The notes: generated from the letters alone by a model not told the origin. A stretch of DNA of 64,000 nucleotides from RPQJ01 sp041910015 (GCA_041910015.1 JAYRRR010000114.1:4882-68881), one strand, 5' to 3'. Shown: positions 52,816 to 61,881, counted from the first letter of the stretch. Made by a program: numbers and translations.

Positions 52816-53785
52816 GGGAGGCGAACAGCGCGCCGGCGAACAGCAGGATCGACCCCACGGTCTGCAGGCCGATGGTCATTTCGATGCTCTTCCTGAGCGC
52901 CTCGCGTGGCACGTCCTCGCGGATGCCGGCCGCCGCCTTGAAGCCGCCGGCCATCACCGCCAAAGCGCCGGGTGCGACCCACCACGGCAGCGTGCCCATC
53001 AGGATCAGCGCGAGGAGCGCCGCGAACGCCGCGACGTGCAGCAGCCGGTAGCCGAGGCGCGCACCGTCCAGACCCAGCCGCACGACGAGCGTGCGCTTGC
53101 CGTTCGCGGCGTCGGCCTTGCGGTCGGGCACCTCGTTGATCCACAGGATCAGCATGACCCAGATGCCGAGCGGCACGGTCATGAGCACGGTGCCGACGTC
53201 GAAGACGCCGCTCTGCAGCCAGGCGGCGCCACCGGCAGGCAGCAGGCCGAACGCGATCATCAGGAAGAACTCGCCGACGCCCTTGCCACTCAACTGCAGA
53301 GCCGGCGCCGAGTAGGCCCAGGCGATGAAGATGCCGGCGAGGCCGAGCGCGATGACCCAGGGCCCCTTCATCAGCGCCAGGCCGACGCCGAACGCGCAGG
53401 CCACGCCAATCAGTGTCCAGCCCCAGCGACGCATTTCCGCGAGGGTCATGATCCGGTTCTGGATGAAGCGCGAGCCACCCGTGTAGGGATAGATCCGCTC
53501 CTCGTTGTCGCGGTCGGTGCCGGTGATCTCGTCGCCGACGTCGTTGATGACGTTGCTTGCCCCGTGCACCAGGGCCGTGGCCAGCAGCGCGATCACGGCC
53601 ACCAGCAGCTCCAGATGTCCGGCCACCGCGGCACCCCACGCCGTGCCGACCAGCACCGGCAGCACCGAGGCGGTGAGGAACTTCGGGCGGGTCGCGAGGA
53701 ACAGGCGACGCGCCTTGCGCCCGAACCCGTCGCCATCGAGATCCTCGCAGCGCGGTTCGAGCGGCGAAACGGCTTCCTTGATCAT
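52805..53785 (-). CDS. MenA/UbiA-family prenyltransferase
   Basis: 326 residues with about eight membrane helices. MenA-like marks: RPKFLTASVLPVLVGTAWG, the first Asp motif SNVINDVGDEITGTDRDNEERIYPYTGGSRFIQ, and the second, NEVPDRKADAANGKRTLVVRLG. MenA attaches a polyprenyl chain to dihydroxynaphthoate in menaquinone synthesis. No other men gene is in the window, so a different naphthoquinone or aromatic acceptor cannot be excluded. Its convergent overlap with mtrB fits a low-potential quinone for extracellular electron transfer, an inference. Confidence 0.82.
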   Translation of the reverse strand: MIKEAVSPLEPRCEDLDGDGFGRKARRLFLATRPKFLTASVLPVLVGTAWGAAVAGHLELLVAVIALLATALVHGASNVINDVGDEITGTDRDNEERIYPYTGGSRFIQNRIMTLAEMRRWGWTLIGVACAFGVGLALMKGPWVIALGLAGIFIAWAYSAPALQLSGKGVGEFFLMIAFGLLPAGGAAWLQSGVFDVGTVLMTVPLGIWVMLILWINEVPDRKADAANGKRTLVVRLGLDGARLGYRLLHVAAFAALLALILMGTLPWWVAPGALAVMAGGFKAAAGIREDVPREALRKSIEMTIGLQTVGSILLFAGALFASPIP

Positions 53786-53844
53786 GCGATGCTCCCGGTG
53801 GACCCAGCGGCGGACGCTAACGACCGGCCGCCCCCCCGGTCAAG

Positions 53845-53871
53845 GGAAACAGGGGACATTCGCCTGTTTCC
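53845..53871. repeat. REP-like palindrome, copy A
   Basis: Perfect 9-base arms GGAAACAGG and CCTGTTTCC around GGACATTCG, in the gap between the menA-like and V-ATPase D genes. A diverged copy in reverse orientation lies 36 bases on, forming a REPIN/BIME-like pair. Confidence 0.7.
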
Positions 53872-53906
53872 GCATACCGTCGCTGGAACCTCCACACACG
53901 TCCACG

Positions 53907-53932
53907 GCAACAGGTGAATGTCCACTATTTCC
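53907..53932. repeat. REP-like palindrome, copy B (inverted)
   Basis: On the minus strand this reads GGAAATAGTGGACATTC then ACCTGTTGCC, the same element as copy A with five or so changes. It overlaps the last codon and the TAG stop of the V-ATPase D gene (AAA-TAG). Confidence 0.65.
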
Positions 53933-54536
53933 GCGCGTTGCGGACGCGGACGACCTCTTCCTGATCCACGGCGTCGAGTTGCTCCTCGATCGCGTGCAGC
54001 GATCCGTCGATCTCGGGCAGCAGCACGTTCTCGAGCGCCCGCGCCCGGCGCTCCGTCCGCCGGTATTCGTCCATGAGACGCCGCAGGTTGGCCGCACGCG
54101 CGGCCTGTCCGATCAGCCCGGCCACGACGGCGCGGAACGCGGCGGCGCAGCGCCGCAGCTCCGGCGTGTCACGCACCGGCCGTTCCACCGGACGGCAGGC
54201 CACATCCTCGAAATGTGCGGCCGCGAGCGGGATGCCGAGGAACGAGCGCGGTTCGACGCGCAGCAGCGCCTCGCGCAGCGGGCACGGCGGCTCGACCGTC
54301 AGGTCGTCGAGGCCGTGCACCTCGACCGCCTGCGCCAGCGCCTTGCGGGCGCCGGCCCAGCCCACGTCGAGCTCGCGCTGGGCTGCCGCATGCGCGCGCA
54401 ATTGCCGCAGCGTCTCCGAGGCGAGCAGCACGCGCTTCTGGTCGAGCAGGTCGTAGCCTTCCTGCACGACGCGGCGTTCGTCGCGCAGTTCGAGCAGCGC
54501 AACCCGCGTTGCGGCGACTTCGCCGAATTCAGGCAT
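53925..54536 (-). CDS. V/A-type ATPase subunit D (central stalk)
   Basis: 203 residues. The long N-terminal helix (ATRVALLELRDERRVVQEGYDLLDQKRVLLASETLRQL) and the C-terminal helix (RRLMDEYRRTERRARALENVLLPEIDGSLHAIEEQLDAVDQEEVVRVRNARK), with the LxxxYRRxxRRxxALEN pattern, identify subunit D, the rotor shaft. It is the last gene of the operon, with its stop inside a REP-like repeat. It overlaps subunit B by eight bases. Confidence 0.9.
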   Translation of the reverse strand: MPEFGEVAATRVALLELRDERRVVQEGYDLLDQKRVLLASETLRQLRAHAAAQRELDVGWAGARKALAQAVEVHGLDDLTVEPPCPLREALLRVEPRSFLGIPLAAAHFEDVACRPVERPVRDTPELRRCAAAFRAVVAGLIGQAARAANLRRLMDEYRRTERRARALENVLLPEIDGSLHAIEEQLDAVDQEEVVRVRNARK

Positions 54537-55923
54537 GAGCGGGCGCGGCCTCGAGGTGACGGCCGATCTGCGCGTTCGACAGGCGTGTCAGCTCGCCGTG
54601 CGGCAGGTCGCGCAGCACGTTCCAGCCGGCCTCGAGGCTCTCCTCGAGCACCAGTGCGCGCTCCTGGTGCACGAACCGGCGCTCGAAGCGGTCCGCGAAC
54701 GTGAGGAAGCGCCGGTCGGCTTCGGGCAGGCCCTGCTCGCCCATCACGCTCGCCAGCACGCGCATGCGCAGCGCCCGCGCGTAGGCTGCGAACAGCTGGT
54801 GCGCGAGCGCCGGGTGATCGGGGTCGGTGAAGCCCTCGCCGATGCCGGCGTCCATCAGACGCGACAGGCTCGGCAGCACGCGCACCGGCGGATAGATGCC
54901 CTTCCGGTCGAGCTCGCGGTCGAGCACGATCTGGCCCTCGGTGATGTAGCCGGTCAGGTCCGGGATCGGATGGCCGATGTCGTCGCCCGGCATGGTCAGT
55001 ATCGGCAGTTGGGTCAGCGTGCCCTGCCGGCCACGGATGCAGCCCGCGCGCTCGTACAGCGCGGCGAGGTCGGAGTACATGTAGCCGGGATAGCCCTTGC
55101 GGCCGGGAATCTCGCCGTGGCTCGCGGAGACCTCGCGCAGCGCCTCGCAATAGTTCGTCATGTCCGTGAGGATCACGAGCACGTGACGGCCTTCCTCGAA
55201 GGCGAGGTACTCCGCCGCGGTGAGCGCATAGCGCGGCGTGAGCAGACGCTGCATGCCCGGCTCGTCGGCGAGGTTGAGGAACATCGCCGTGTGCCCGAGC
55301 GCGCCGCTCGACTCCATGGCCAGCCGGAACTGCTCGGCCGTGTCGTGTGGCACGCCGATGCCTGCGAACACGACGGCGAAGCTGTCCTCACTCGACGCCC
55401 CGCGCAGGCGTGCGCGCTGCGCGATCTCGGCGGCGAGCCGGTCGTGCGGCAGCCCGCCCGCCGAGAAGAGCGGCAGTTTCTGCCCGCGCACGAGGCTGTT
55501 CATCACGTCGATGGTCGCCACGCCGGTCTCGATGAAATCGCGCGGCAGCGCGCGCCAGGCGGGGTTGATCGCGAGTCCCTCGATGCGCATGCGCGCGCGC
55601 GCGGCGACCGGCGGGCCGCCGTCGAGCGGGCGCCCGACGCTGTCGAACACGCGGCCGAGCAGGTGCGGGCCGACACCGAACAGCAGCGGTTCGGGGTGGA
55701 TGCGGATGCGCGTGCCTTCGAGGGTCAGCCCGGCGGTGGCTTCGAGCACTTCGATGATCATCGTCGTCTCGTCGAGCGCGGCCACGCGTCCGAGCCGCGG
55801 CGGATCGTTGCCGCGCAGCACCTCGACGGCCGAGTTCAGTCCGACGCGCGCCTCGCGCCGTGCGAACAGCAGCGGCCCCTCGATGCGTGTGACCGCGTTC
55901 TCGAGCAGCAGGTCAGCCAGCAC
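54529..55923 (-). CDS. V/A-type ATPase subunit B
   Basis: 464 residues from a GTG, overlapping subunit A by 11 bases. It has the ATPase fold with the non-catalytic B pattern: FETGVATIDVMNSLVRGQKLPLFSAGGLPHDRLA in which the P-loop is lost (SAGGLPHDRL), ILTDMTNYCEALREVSASHGEIPGRKGYPGYMYSDLAALYERAG, and PGDDIGHPIPDLTGYITEGQI. It alternates with A in the A3B3 ring. Confidence 0.95.
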   Translation of the reverse strand: MLADLLLENAVTRIEGPLLFARREARVGLNSAVEVLRGNDPPRLGRVAALDETTMIIEVLEATAGLTLEGTRIRIHPEPLLFGVGPHLLGRVFDSVGRPLDGGPPVAARARMRIEGLAINPAWRALPRDFIETGVATIDVMNSLVRGQKLPLFSAGGLPHDRLAAEIAQRARLRGASSEDSFAVVFAGIGVPHDTAEQFRLAMESSGALGHTAMFLNLADEPGMQRLLTPRYALTAAEYLAFEEGRHVLVILTDMTNYCEALREVSASHGEIPGRKGYPGYMYSDLAALYERAGCIRGRQGTLTQLPILTMPGDDIGHPIPDLTGYITEGQIVLDRELDRKGIYPPVRVLPSLSRLMDAGIGEGFTDPDHPALAHQLFAAYARALRMRVLASVMGEQGLPEADRRFLTFADRFERRFVHQERALVLEESLEAGWNVLRDLPHGELTRLSNAQIGRHLEAAPAHA

Positions 55924-57661
55924 GGATCACCCCGGTCTGCAACTGGTCGAACTCATAGTCGATCTGGCGTGGCAACTGGCGCAGCCGCAGCACGTCGTCC
56001 TCGCCGAATTCCTCGCCGAGACGCTGCAACTGGCGCAGCAGCGGCAGCGTGGCGAGCCGTACCGGCGCGACGCCCGCGGCGACGGCGGCTTCGGCCCGGT
56101 CCATGAAGTGCAGCAGCACGCCGAGCATCGCGACCTGACGCGCCGGCGAGCAGTATCGGTCCACCGGCGAGAACGACGACTGCCGCAGGAAGCCCTCGTT
56201 GACCAGGTCGGCGCAGATCAGCTTCGCCTGCTGCTGCGCGGGCAGCGCGTCGCGGCCGACGATGCGGGCCATGCGCTCGAGGTGCGCCTGCGCCTCGAGC
56301 AGCTCGAGCGTGCGCTGGCGCTGGCTCAGCCAGTCCGGGTTGCCGGCCGCCTTCCACCAGTCCGCGAGCTCGCGCGTGTCCGAGCCGTAGGAGAGCAGCG
56401 GATGGATCGCCGGATAGAAGCGCGCCTGCGCACGCTGGCGATCGAGGGCCCAGAAGCAGCGCACGTAGCGCTTGGTGTGCAGAGTCACCGGCTCGGAGAA
56501 GTCGCCGGCCGGCGGGCTGATCGCGCCAATGATGGTCACCGAGCCCTCCTGTCCGCCGAGCGTCCGGACGCGGGCCGCGCGCTCGTAGAATTCGGCCAGG
56601 CGCGAGCTCAGGTAGGCCGGGTAGCCGGCCTCGCCCGGCAGCTCGCCGAGGCGTCCGGAGACCTCGCGCAGCGCCTCGGCCCAGCGACTCGTCGAGTCGG
56701 CCATCAGCGCGACGTTGAGCCCCTGGTCGCGGAAATACTCGGCCACGGTGATGGCGGTGTAGATGCTTGCCTCGCGCGCGGCCACTGGCATGTTGGATGT
56801 GTTGGCGATGATGACGGTGCGTTCGGCGAGCGGCCGGCCGGTGCGCGGGTCGTCGAGCCGCGGGAACTCGTCGAGCACCTCGGCCATCTCGTTGCCACGC
56901 TCGCCACAGCCGACATAGACGATGACGTCGGCGTCGCACCACTTGGCGAGCGCTTCCTGCAGCACCGTCTTGCCGGTGCCGAACCCGCCGGGCAGCGCCG
57001 CGCGCCCACCGCGCGCCACCGGGAACAGCGTGTCGAGGATGCGCTGGCCCGTGATCATCGGCGCGCGCGCACCCATGCGCTCGCGCACCGGCCGCGGGCG
57101 GCGCACGGGCCAGTCGTGGTGCATCCTGAGCGTGTGACGCGTGCCCGAGGCGTCGACGAGCACGAGCAGGACCTCGTCGCTGCCGTGCTCGCCGTCGCTG
57201 GCGACGCTCGCGACCGTGCCCTTCGCCCAGGGCGGCACGAGCAGCTGCTGCTCGCGGGGCGCCACGACCGTCGCGAACGATGCGCCGGGTTCGACGACGT
57301 CGCCCATGCGCACCGTGAACGCGAGCTGGCAGCGCAACTCGCGCGACGCGCCGAAGCCCGGCTGCACCTGGAAACCGGTCGCACCCGTCAGCGGCCGCAG
57401 CAGGCCGTCGAAGATGCCGCCGAGCAGGCCGGGACCGAGCGAGACCGCGAGCGGACGACCGCGTCCCTCGACGGGCATGCCCGGTTCGAGGCCGGTCGTG
57501 TCCTCGTAGACCTGCGCGACGAGCTCGTCGTCGCGCAACTGGATGACTTCGCCGAGCAGGCGCTGCTCGCCGATCGACAGCGCTTCGAAGATGCTGAAGG
57601 GTCCTTCGGTGCGTGCGCGCAGCACCGGCCCGCCGATCCATCTGATGCGTGCGATGCTCAC
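55913..57661 (-). CDS. V/A-type ATPase catalytic subunit A
   Basis: 582 residues from a GTG at 57661 overlapping the E stop (GTGA); the larger open frame upstream is antisense-like and rejected. Walker A is GGFGTGKTVLQEALAKW (about 228-245); IVYVGCGERGNEMAEVLDEFP, NTSNMPVAAREASIYTAITVAEYFRDQG and ADSTSRWAEALREVSGRLGELPGEAGYPAYL are all standard. It hydrolyses or makes ATP coupled to ion flow. Confidence 0.95.
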   Translation of the reverse strand: MSIARIRWIGGPVLRARTEGPFSIFEALSIGEQRLLGEVIQLRDDELVAQVYEDTTGLEPGMPVEGRGRPLAVSLGPGLLGGIFDGLLRPLTGATGFQVQPGFGASRELRCQLAFTVRMGDVVEPGASFATVVAPREQQLLVPPWAKGTVASVASDGEHGSDEVLLVLVDASGTRHTLRMHHDWPVRRPRPVRERMGARAPMITGQRILDTLFPVARGGRAALPGGFGTGKTVLQEALAKWCDADVIVYVGCGERGNEMAEVLDEFPRLDDPRTGRPLAERTVIIANTSNMPVAAREASIYTAITVAEYFRDQGLNVALMADSTSRWAEALREVSGRLGELPGEAGYPAYLSSRLAEFYERAARVRTLGGQEGSVTIIGAISPPAGDFSEPVTLHTKRYVRCFWALDRQRAQARFYPAIHPLLSYGSDTRELADWWKAAGNPDWLSQRQRTLELLEAQAHLERMARIVGRDALPAQQQAKLICADLVNEGFLRQSSFSPVDRYCSPARQVAMLGVLLHFMDRAEAAVAAGVAPVRLATLPLLRQLQRLGEEFGEDDVLRLRQLPRQIDYEFDQLQTGVIRAG

Positions 57662-58305
57662 GCCGTTTGTCTCCGGCGCGCGGCCAGCCCGGTCTCGATC
57701 TCGGCGAGCAGCTCCGCGGCGATGCGCTCGCGGGCCGCGACGAGACCCGCGACGGTGGCGTCGAGGCGCACCTTGCCGCCGCGGATGGCCAGGCCCGGGC
57801 CGAGATCGTCGACCGCCATGAACCGCAGACTGCCGCCGTCCGGCGGCGGCAGGCAGCGCTCGATGAGCGGCACGACCTCGTCGCGCCATTGCGCGTCGAT
57901 TTCGACCACGACGTCGCGCGTGTGCAGCAGGCTGCGCAGCGCCTGCCGGCAGGCCGACTCGCACCACGTGCGGCGCCCCGCGGGATCGTCCCAGCGCGCC
58001 TGCAGTGCCTGCGGCAGGCGCCGCCAGGCGTCGTCCAGCAACCGTCGCAGCGTGGCCTGGCGTGCGCGCCGCTGCCGCGTGTCGATCGCCGCCTTGCGAC
58101 GCGCAAGCGCGACCTGATGCTCGCGCCGCGTGTCGGCGACGGCCTGGGCCACGCGTCCGCGGGCCTCCCCGCGCGCGCGTCGCACGATGTCGCGCGACTG
58201 CTCGGCGGCGGCGTCGCGCAGCCGTCTCGTCTGCATCTCCTGCTCGCGGGCGAGTCGCCGCAGCAGGGCGATCGTCTGGGCCTCGAGCAGCGTTTCGGCG
58301 TTCAT
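57658..58305 (-). CDS. V/A-type ATPase subunit E (peripheral stalk)
   Basis: 215 residues. An N-terminal helical, charge-rich half (LLEAQTIALLRRLAREQEMQTRRLRDAAAEQSRDIVRRARGEARGRVAQAVADTRREHQ) suits the coiled-coil stalk, and the C-terminal half includes MAVDDLGPGLAIRGGKVRLDATVAGLVAARERIAAELLAEIE, the globular head of E subunits. Identification rests on layout and position between F and A. Confidence 0.8.
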   Translation of the reverse strand: MNAETLLEAQTIALLRRLAREQEMQTRRLRDAAAEQSRDIVRRARGEARGRVAQAVADTRREHQVALARRKAAIDTRQRRARQATLRRLLDDAWRRLPQALQARWDDPAGRRTWCESACRQALRSLLHTRDVVVEIDAQWRDEVVPLIERCLPPPDGGSLRFMAVDDLGPGLAIRGGKVRLDATVAGLVAARERIAAELLAEIETGLAARRRQTA

Positions 58306-58601
58306 GCTTCGATTCCGAGCGCGCTGCGGACCTCGCGTGCGATGTCGGGCGGGCTGCCCGCGCCACGGATGTCCGGCACGACGGCAAACAGCGGCTCCGT
58401 GCCGAGCAGCGCGTCCTGCAGCAGCGCGGCCGGCACGAAGTCGACGAGGCAGCCCGAGAACAGCACGCAGTCGTCCTCACCGGCAAGCGCCTGGCGCAAT
58501 GCGTCCCCGGCGTCGCCCGGTCCGGTCACGAGTGTCTCGACGCCGGCGAGCCGCATGCCGGCGGCCGTGACCTCGTCGCCGATGTAGAGGACGCGTGCCA
58601 T
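58302..58601 (-). CDS. V/A-type ATPase subunit F
   Basis: 99 residues, starting ARVLYIGDEVTAAGMRLAGVETLV, with DCVLFSGCLVDFVPAALLQDALLG and PLFAVVPDI, the Rossmann-like subunit F pattern (GDxxTxxGFRLAG). It binds subunit D in the rotor. It overlaps E by four bases. Confidence 0.85.
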   Translation of the reverse strand: MARVLYIGDEVTAAGMRLAGVETLVTGPGDAGDALRQALAGEDDCVLFSGCLVDFVPAALLQDALLGTEPLFAVVPDIRGAGSPPDIAREVRSALGIEA

Positions 58602-58605
58602 CGGT

Positions 58606-58959
58606 TCAGCCGAGGCGGTTGAGGATCAGGATCGAGACGATCAGGCCGTAGATGGCAATGCCTTCGGCGAGACCGACCATCACCAGCACGCGCCCGAACA
58701 GGTCCGGCTTTTCGGCGAGCGCCCCGAGGGCCGCCGTGCCGACCTGCGCCACGGCATAGCCGGCGCCGAGTGCCGCGAGACCGGCGGCCAGCGCGGCCGA
58801 CGCGAAACCCCAGCGCAGCACTTCCGGCGCGACCGTGGCGGGCGTGGCGGCAGACTCGGCGAGCGCGGGCCAGGCCGCGACGAGCGCCAGTGTGGCCACG
58901 GCGACGGTCGTGCAGGTCAGCGCTGCGAGGGCGAGGGTCCAGCGCGCGGGAACTTTCAT
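58606..58959 (-). CDS. V/A-type ATPase proteolipid subunit K (c ring)
   Basis: 117 residues. A first hydrophobic segment ending near ALAES looks like a cleavable signal or extra helix, followed by the two-helix hairpin: FASAALAAGLAALGAGYAVAQVGTAALGAL and RVLVMVGLAEGIAIYGLIVSILIL. The carboxylate is the Glu of GLAEGIAIYG. The residue after it is Gly rather than the Ser/Thr of known Na+ rings, which points weakly to H+. A single hairpin makes it the short, c-type form. Confidence 0.88.
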   Translation of the reverse strand: MKVPARWTLALAALTCTTVAVATLALVAAWPALAESAATPATVAPEVLRWGFASAALAAGLAALGAGYAVAQVGTAALGALAEKPDLFGRVLVMVGLAEGIAIYGLIVSILILNRLG

Positions 58960-60785
58960 GGCTTGGCTCCAGGCAGGGCGGGCGGTGGCGCGAGCGGCTC
59001 GAACGGACGGCCGCGCGCTGAGAGGAAACGGATGAAGAACTCGAACAGCACGAGACGCGTCGTCTGGATGCTCACGACGAGGCCCTCGAGCAGGACGATG
59101 GCGGCATTACCGAGGATGAGCACCGGCCAATAGCCGGGACCGGCGATCTCGGCCATGCCCACGACCGCGGCGCAGAGCCCCGCGTGGGCGAGGGCGAACG
59201 CGCCCACACGCACGAACGACAGCGTATTGACCGAGAGCTGCAGGATGCGCTCGAGGCACTCGCCGGCCGCGTGCGCCGCCGCGCCGGCGCGCGACTTCGG
59301 GTGGTCGAGCGCGGCGCCGACCAGGGCCCATGCGATGCCAGCCGGCAGCGCCCAGAGCGCGTGGCGGTCGAGCGCCGTGCCGACGACGCCGAAGTAGGCG
59401 ACGACGATGCCGGCATCCGACATCAGCCAGTGACGCAGCGCGCCCTGCCAGGTGCGCTGCAGGGCGTCGAGCAGCAGCCCGATCAGGATCGTCACCACGC
59501 CGAAGACGATCGCGACGCCGAGGACCGGCAGCGGCTGTTGCAGCGGATGCAGCCAGAACGCCGGCAGCACGTCCTCGCGCGCGAAGACGCTGCCGAACAG
59601 CAGGCCGAACACGATTGCCGCGAGTCCGCCGGGCACGAGCAGCCGCAGCGCGGGCATCCTGCCACCCAGCCACAGTCCCGTAGCGGCGATGATCGCGCCC
59701 TGCACGACGTCGCCGAACATGTAGCCGAACATCAGCGGCGCGATGATCGCGACGAGCGCGCTCGGATCGGCTTCACCGGTGGCGGGCAGGCCCATCATGC
59801 GCGTCATGGTTTCGAAGGGCCGGGCCCAGCCGGGGTTGCGCAGCACCGAGGGCGGCACCATGCCGGTGGGCATTTCCGGCAGGCGCAGCAGGTAGTGCAG
59901 GCCGCGCTCGTCGAGCGCGGCGCGCAGCCGCGTGTCGTTGCGGTCGGCGCACCAGCCGGTGACCCAGGCGAAGTGCTCGGTCACGGGCAGCTCCGGCACG
60001 TGCGCGACCAGCCATGCCGTCAGCGCCAGTGCGCCGAGTGCATCCGGCAGCGAGTGTTCCTGGTCGAGCTGCTGCAGGGCCGCGCGGGCCTGGGCGGTGC
60101 GCGTCGTCAGCGCCGCGCGCCTGGCATCAATGGCCGTCAGCACCTCGTCCGGGCCGTCGGGCAGGTCGGTCGGCAGCGTGAGGCGGCGGACCTTGCGGGC
60201 GGAAGTGATCGAGTCGAGCTCGCGCATGTCCTCCTGCGGCCCCACGGCCAGCAGGAACGCATCGGTCGCCGGATCGGGCGCGAGGAACTGCTGTATCACC
60301 GCCGGCGGCACGGCCAGCGTTCCCGTGCCCGGTGGGAGGGAATAGACGCGGCTGGCGAGCACCGGGCCCGCGCGGGCCAGACGACCGAGTCGTGGCAGGG
60401 CGTCGGGTGCGCTCCGGCAGAGCCGTGCCAGCGTGTCGAGATCCTCGCCTTCCACGGCCAGCGCCTCGAGTTCCGCGACGACGGGTTCGGCGGCCTGCGC
60501 CCAGGCGTGCAGCGCGCGCAGCGCGGCCTGCGGTGCCTCGATGACCGCGTGCCCGGTGTCGATCTGCCGCAGACGCGGTGGCGGCCACCACGGCGCGTAG
60601 CGGCGCGCGAGCGTCTCGTACTGGCCGAGGATGCCGCGCAGCTCCTGCAACGGCAGCCGTGTCGACGCCTGGCTTTGCGCCTGCAGCTCGACGGCGCGGG
60701 TGCGGGCGAGCGCGTCGAGCGCGGCGCCGAGTTCCTCGCGCGAGGTGAGCAGTTCGAACCAGCACGCGGTGTCGGGGCGCAACAT
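58956..60785 (-). CDS. V/A-type ATPase subunit I
   Basis: 609 residues from the ATG at 60785; a GTG one codon upstream is possible. The N-terminal half is soluble and helical (to about 320) with a long coiled coil; the C-terminal half has about seven helices, including PLMFGYMFGDVVQGAIIAATGLWL, VNTLSFVRVGAFALAHAGLCAAV and LEGLVVSIQTTRLVLFEFFIRFL, where Arg and Glu in these helices form the ion half-channels. The stop overlaps K. Confidence 0.92.
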   Translation of the reverse strand: MLRPDTACWFELLTSREELGAALDALARTRAVELQAQSQASTRLPLQELRGILGQYETLARRYAPWWPPPRLRQIDTGHAVIEAPQAALRALHAWAQAAEPVVAELEALAVEGEDLDTLARLCRSAPDALPRLGRLARAGPVLASRVYSLPPGTGTLAVPPAVIQQFLAPDPATDAFLLAVGPQEDMRELDSITSARKVRRLTLPTDLPDGPDEVLTAIDARRAALTTRTAQARAALQQLDQEHSLPDALGALALTAWLVAHVPELPVTEHFAWVTGWCADRNDTRLRAALDERGLHYLLRLPEMPTGMVPPSVLRNPGWARPFETMTRMMGLPATGEADPSALVAIIAPLMFGYMFGDVVQGAIIAATGLWLGGRMPALRLLVPGGLAAIVFGLLFGSVFAREDVLPAFWLHPLQQPLPVLGVAIVFGVVTILIGLLLDALQRTWQGALRHWLMSDAGIVVAYFGVVGTALDRHALWALPAGIAWALVGAALDHPKSRAGAAAHAAGECLERILQLSVNTLSFVRVGAFALAHAGLCAAVVGMAEIAGPGYWPVLILGNAAIVLLEGLVVSIQTTRLVLFEFFIRFLSARGRPFEPLAPPPALPGAKP

Positions 60786-61552
60786 CACGCCGCTGTCTCC
60801 AACGCCAGGGCGGCGCGCACGGTCGTGGCGCCGCGCAGTTCGAGCTGGTCGAGTGCCTCGATCCCCAGCCAGGCGATCGCCGCGGTCGGCGACATGGGAT
60901 GCCTGCGGAACGTACGCAGCAGGCCTCGCGCGAGATCGTGCAGCGGCTCGTCGCTGCCCGCGCCGAACGGGGCGTGGCGTGCGACTTCGGTCGCCGCGCG
61001 GACGTGACGCGCCACCTCTTCGAGCCCGGCGACGGCGCGGCCCCTGGCCGGCCACAGGCGCCGCCACTCGGCCAGCCAGGCCGCCGACAGGTCACCCTGT
61101 GCGGCCATCGCGTCCTGCAGCGGTTGCATGGGGGACCGGCCGAGGCATCTGGCGCGATCGCCGACGTCGCAGGCGACGATGCGCGCGAGCGCGAGGTCTT
61201 CGCGCGTCCAGGCGGGTGTGCGACCGCCGCGCGCCAGCTTCTGCAGCGCGGGCAGGTATGGCAGCCAGCGCATCCAGCGCACGGCCGGGCGCCAGGCCGA
61301 CGGTTGCCATTGCGCAACTTCGTCGACGGTGGTGCCCCATTCCTGACGCATGCGCCGCTCGATCTCGTGCACGTCCATGCCGGGTGCGAGCCGTGCGACG
61401 CGTCGTGCGAACGGCGACGCACGCACCTGCTGCAGGTAGCTCGCCAGGTCGCGGGCAGCGCGGGCACGCTCGAGGTCCGCTGGGGCACGCAGGCCGAGCC
61501 TCGCCTGCAACCGCGCCTGCGCATAGGCGAAGTTGCCCTGCCCAGTGCTCAT
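60785..61552 (-). CDS. V/A-type ATPase subunit C
   Basis: 255 residues from the ATG of MSTGQGNFAYAQARLQARLG; the longer upstream frame is antisense-like. The Y-A-x-A-R-x-x-A-R-L-G start and RRMRQEWGTTVDEVAQWQPSAWRPAVRWMRWLPYLPALQKLARG, then a helical C-terminal part, fit a diverged subunit C/d that links rotor and K ring. It overlaps G and I by four bases and one base. Confidence 0.75.
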   Translation of the reverse strand: MSTGQGNFAYAQARLQARLGLRAPADLERARAARDLASYLQQVRASPFARRVARLAPGMDVHEIERRMRQEWGTTVDEVAQWQPSAWRPAVRWMRWLPYLPALQKLARGGRTPAWTREDLALARIVACDVGDRARCLGRSPMQPLQDAMAAQGDLSAAWLAEWRRLWPARGRAVAGLEEVARHVRAATEVARHAPFGAGSDEPLHDLARGLLRTFRRHPMSPTAAIAWLGIEALDQLELRGATTVRAALALETAA

Positions 61553-61881
61553 GCGATGCCGTCCGTCGTGAGTCGCTCGGCGATGCGGCCGAGGGCGGCA
61601 TCGGCGACCGCCTCGAGCGAGGCGACGTCGGCGTCGTCGGCCACGTCCGCGGCATCGAGCTGCTCGAGTCGCCGCGCGATCTGTGACTGCGCGCGCTCGT
61701 GCAGGGTGACGATACGCTGCCGCGCGGCCTCGAGGATGTTCCGGCGGACTTCGCGCGCCGCCTCGATCGCCGCCTGTGCGTCCGACTGCGCCTGGACGAT
61801 TGCTGCCGACGTCTCGCGTTCGGCGTCGAGGACGCGGTTGATCGCGTCGGCTGTGCGTGTGTCTCGCGTCGGTGGTGCCAT
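61549..61881 (-). CDS. V/A-type ATPase subunit G/H-like (peripheral stalk)
   Basis: 110 residues, nearly all helical and charged, with heptad character (RETSAAIVQAQSDAQAAIEAAREVRRNILEAARQRIVTLHERAQSQIARRLEQL). It is first in the operon, the usual place for the G/H stalk partner of E, and overlaps C by four bases. Identification is by layout and position. Confidence 0.72.
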   Translation of the reverse strand: MAPPTRDTRTADAINRVLDAERETSAAIVQAQSDAQAAIEAAREVRRNILEAARQRIVTLHERAQSQIARRLEQLDAADVADDADVASLEAVADAALGRIAERLTTDGIA

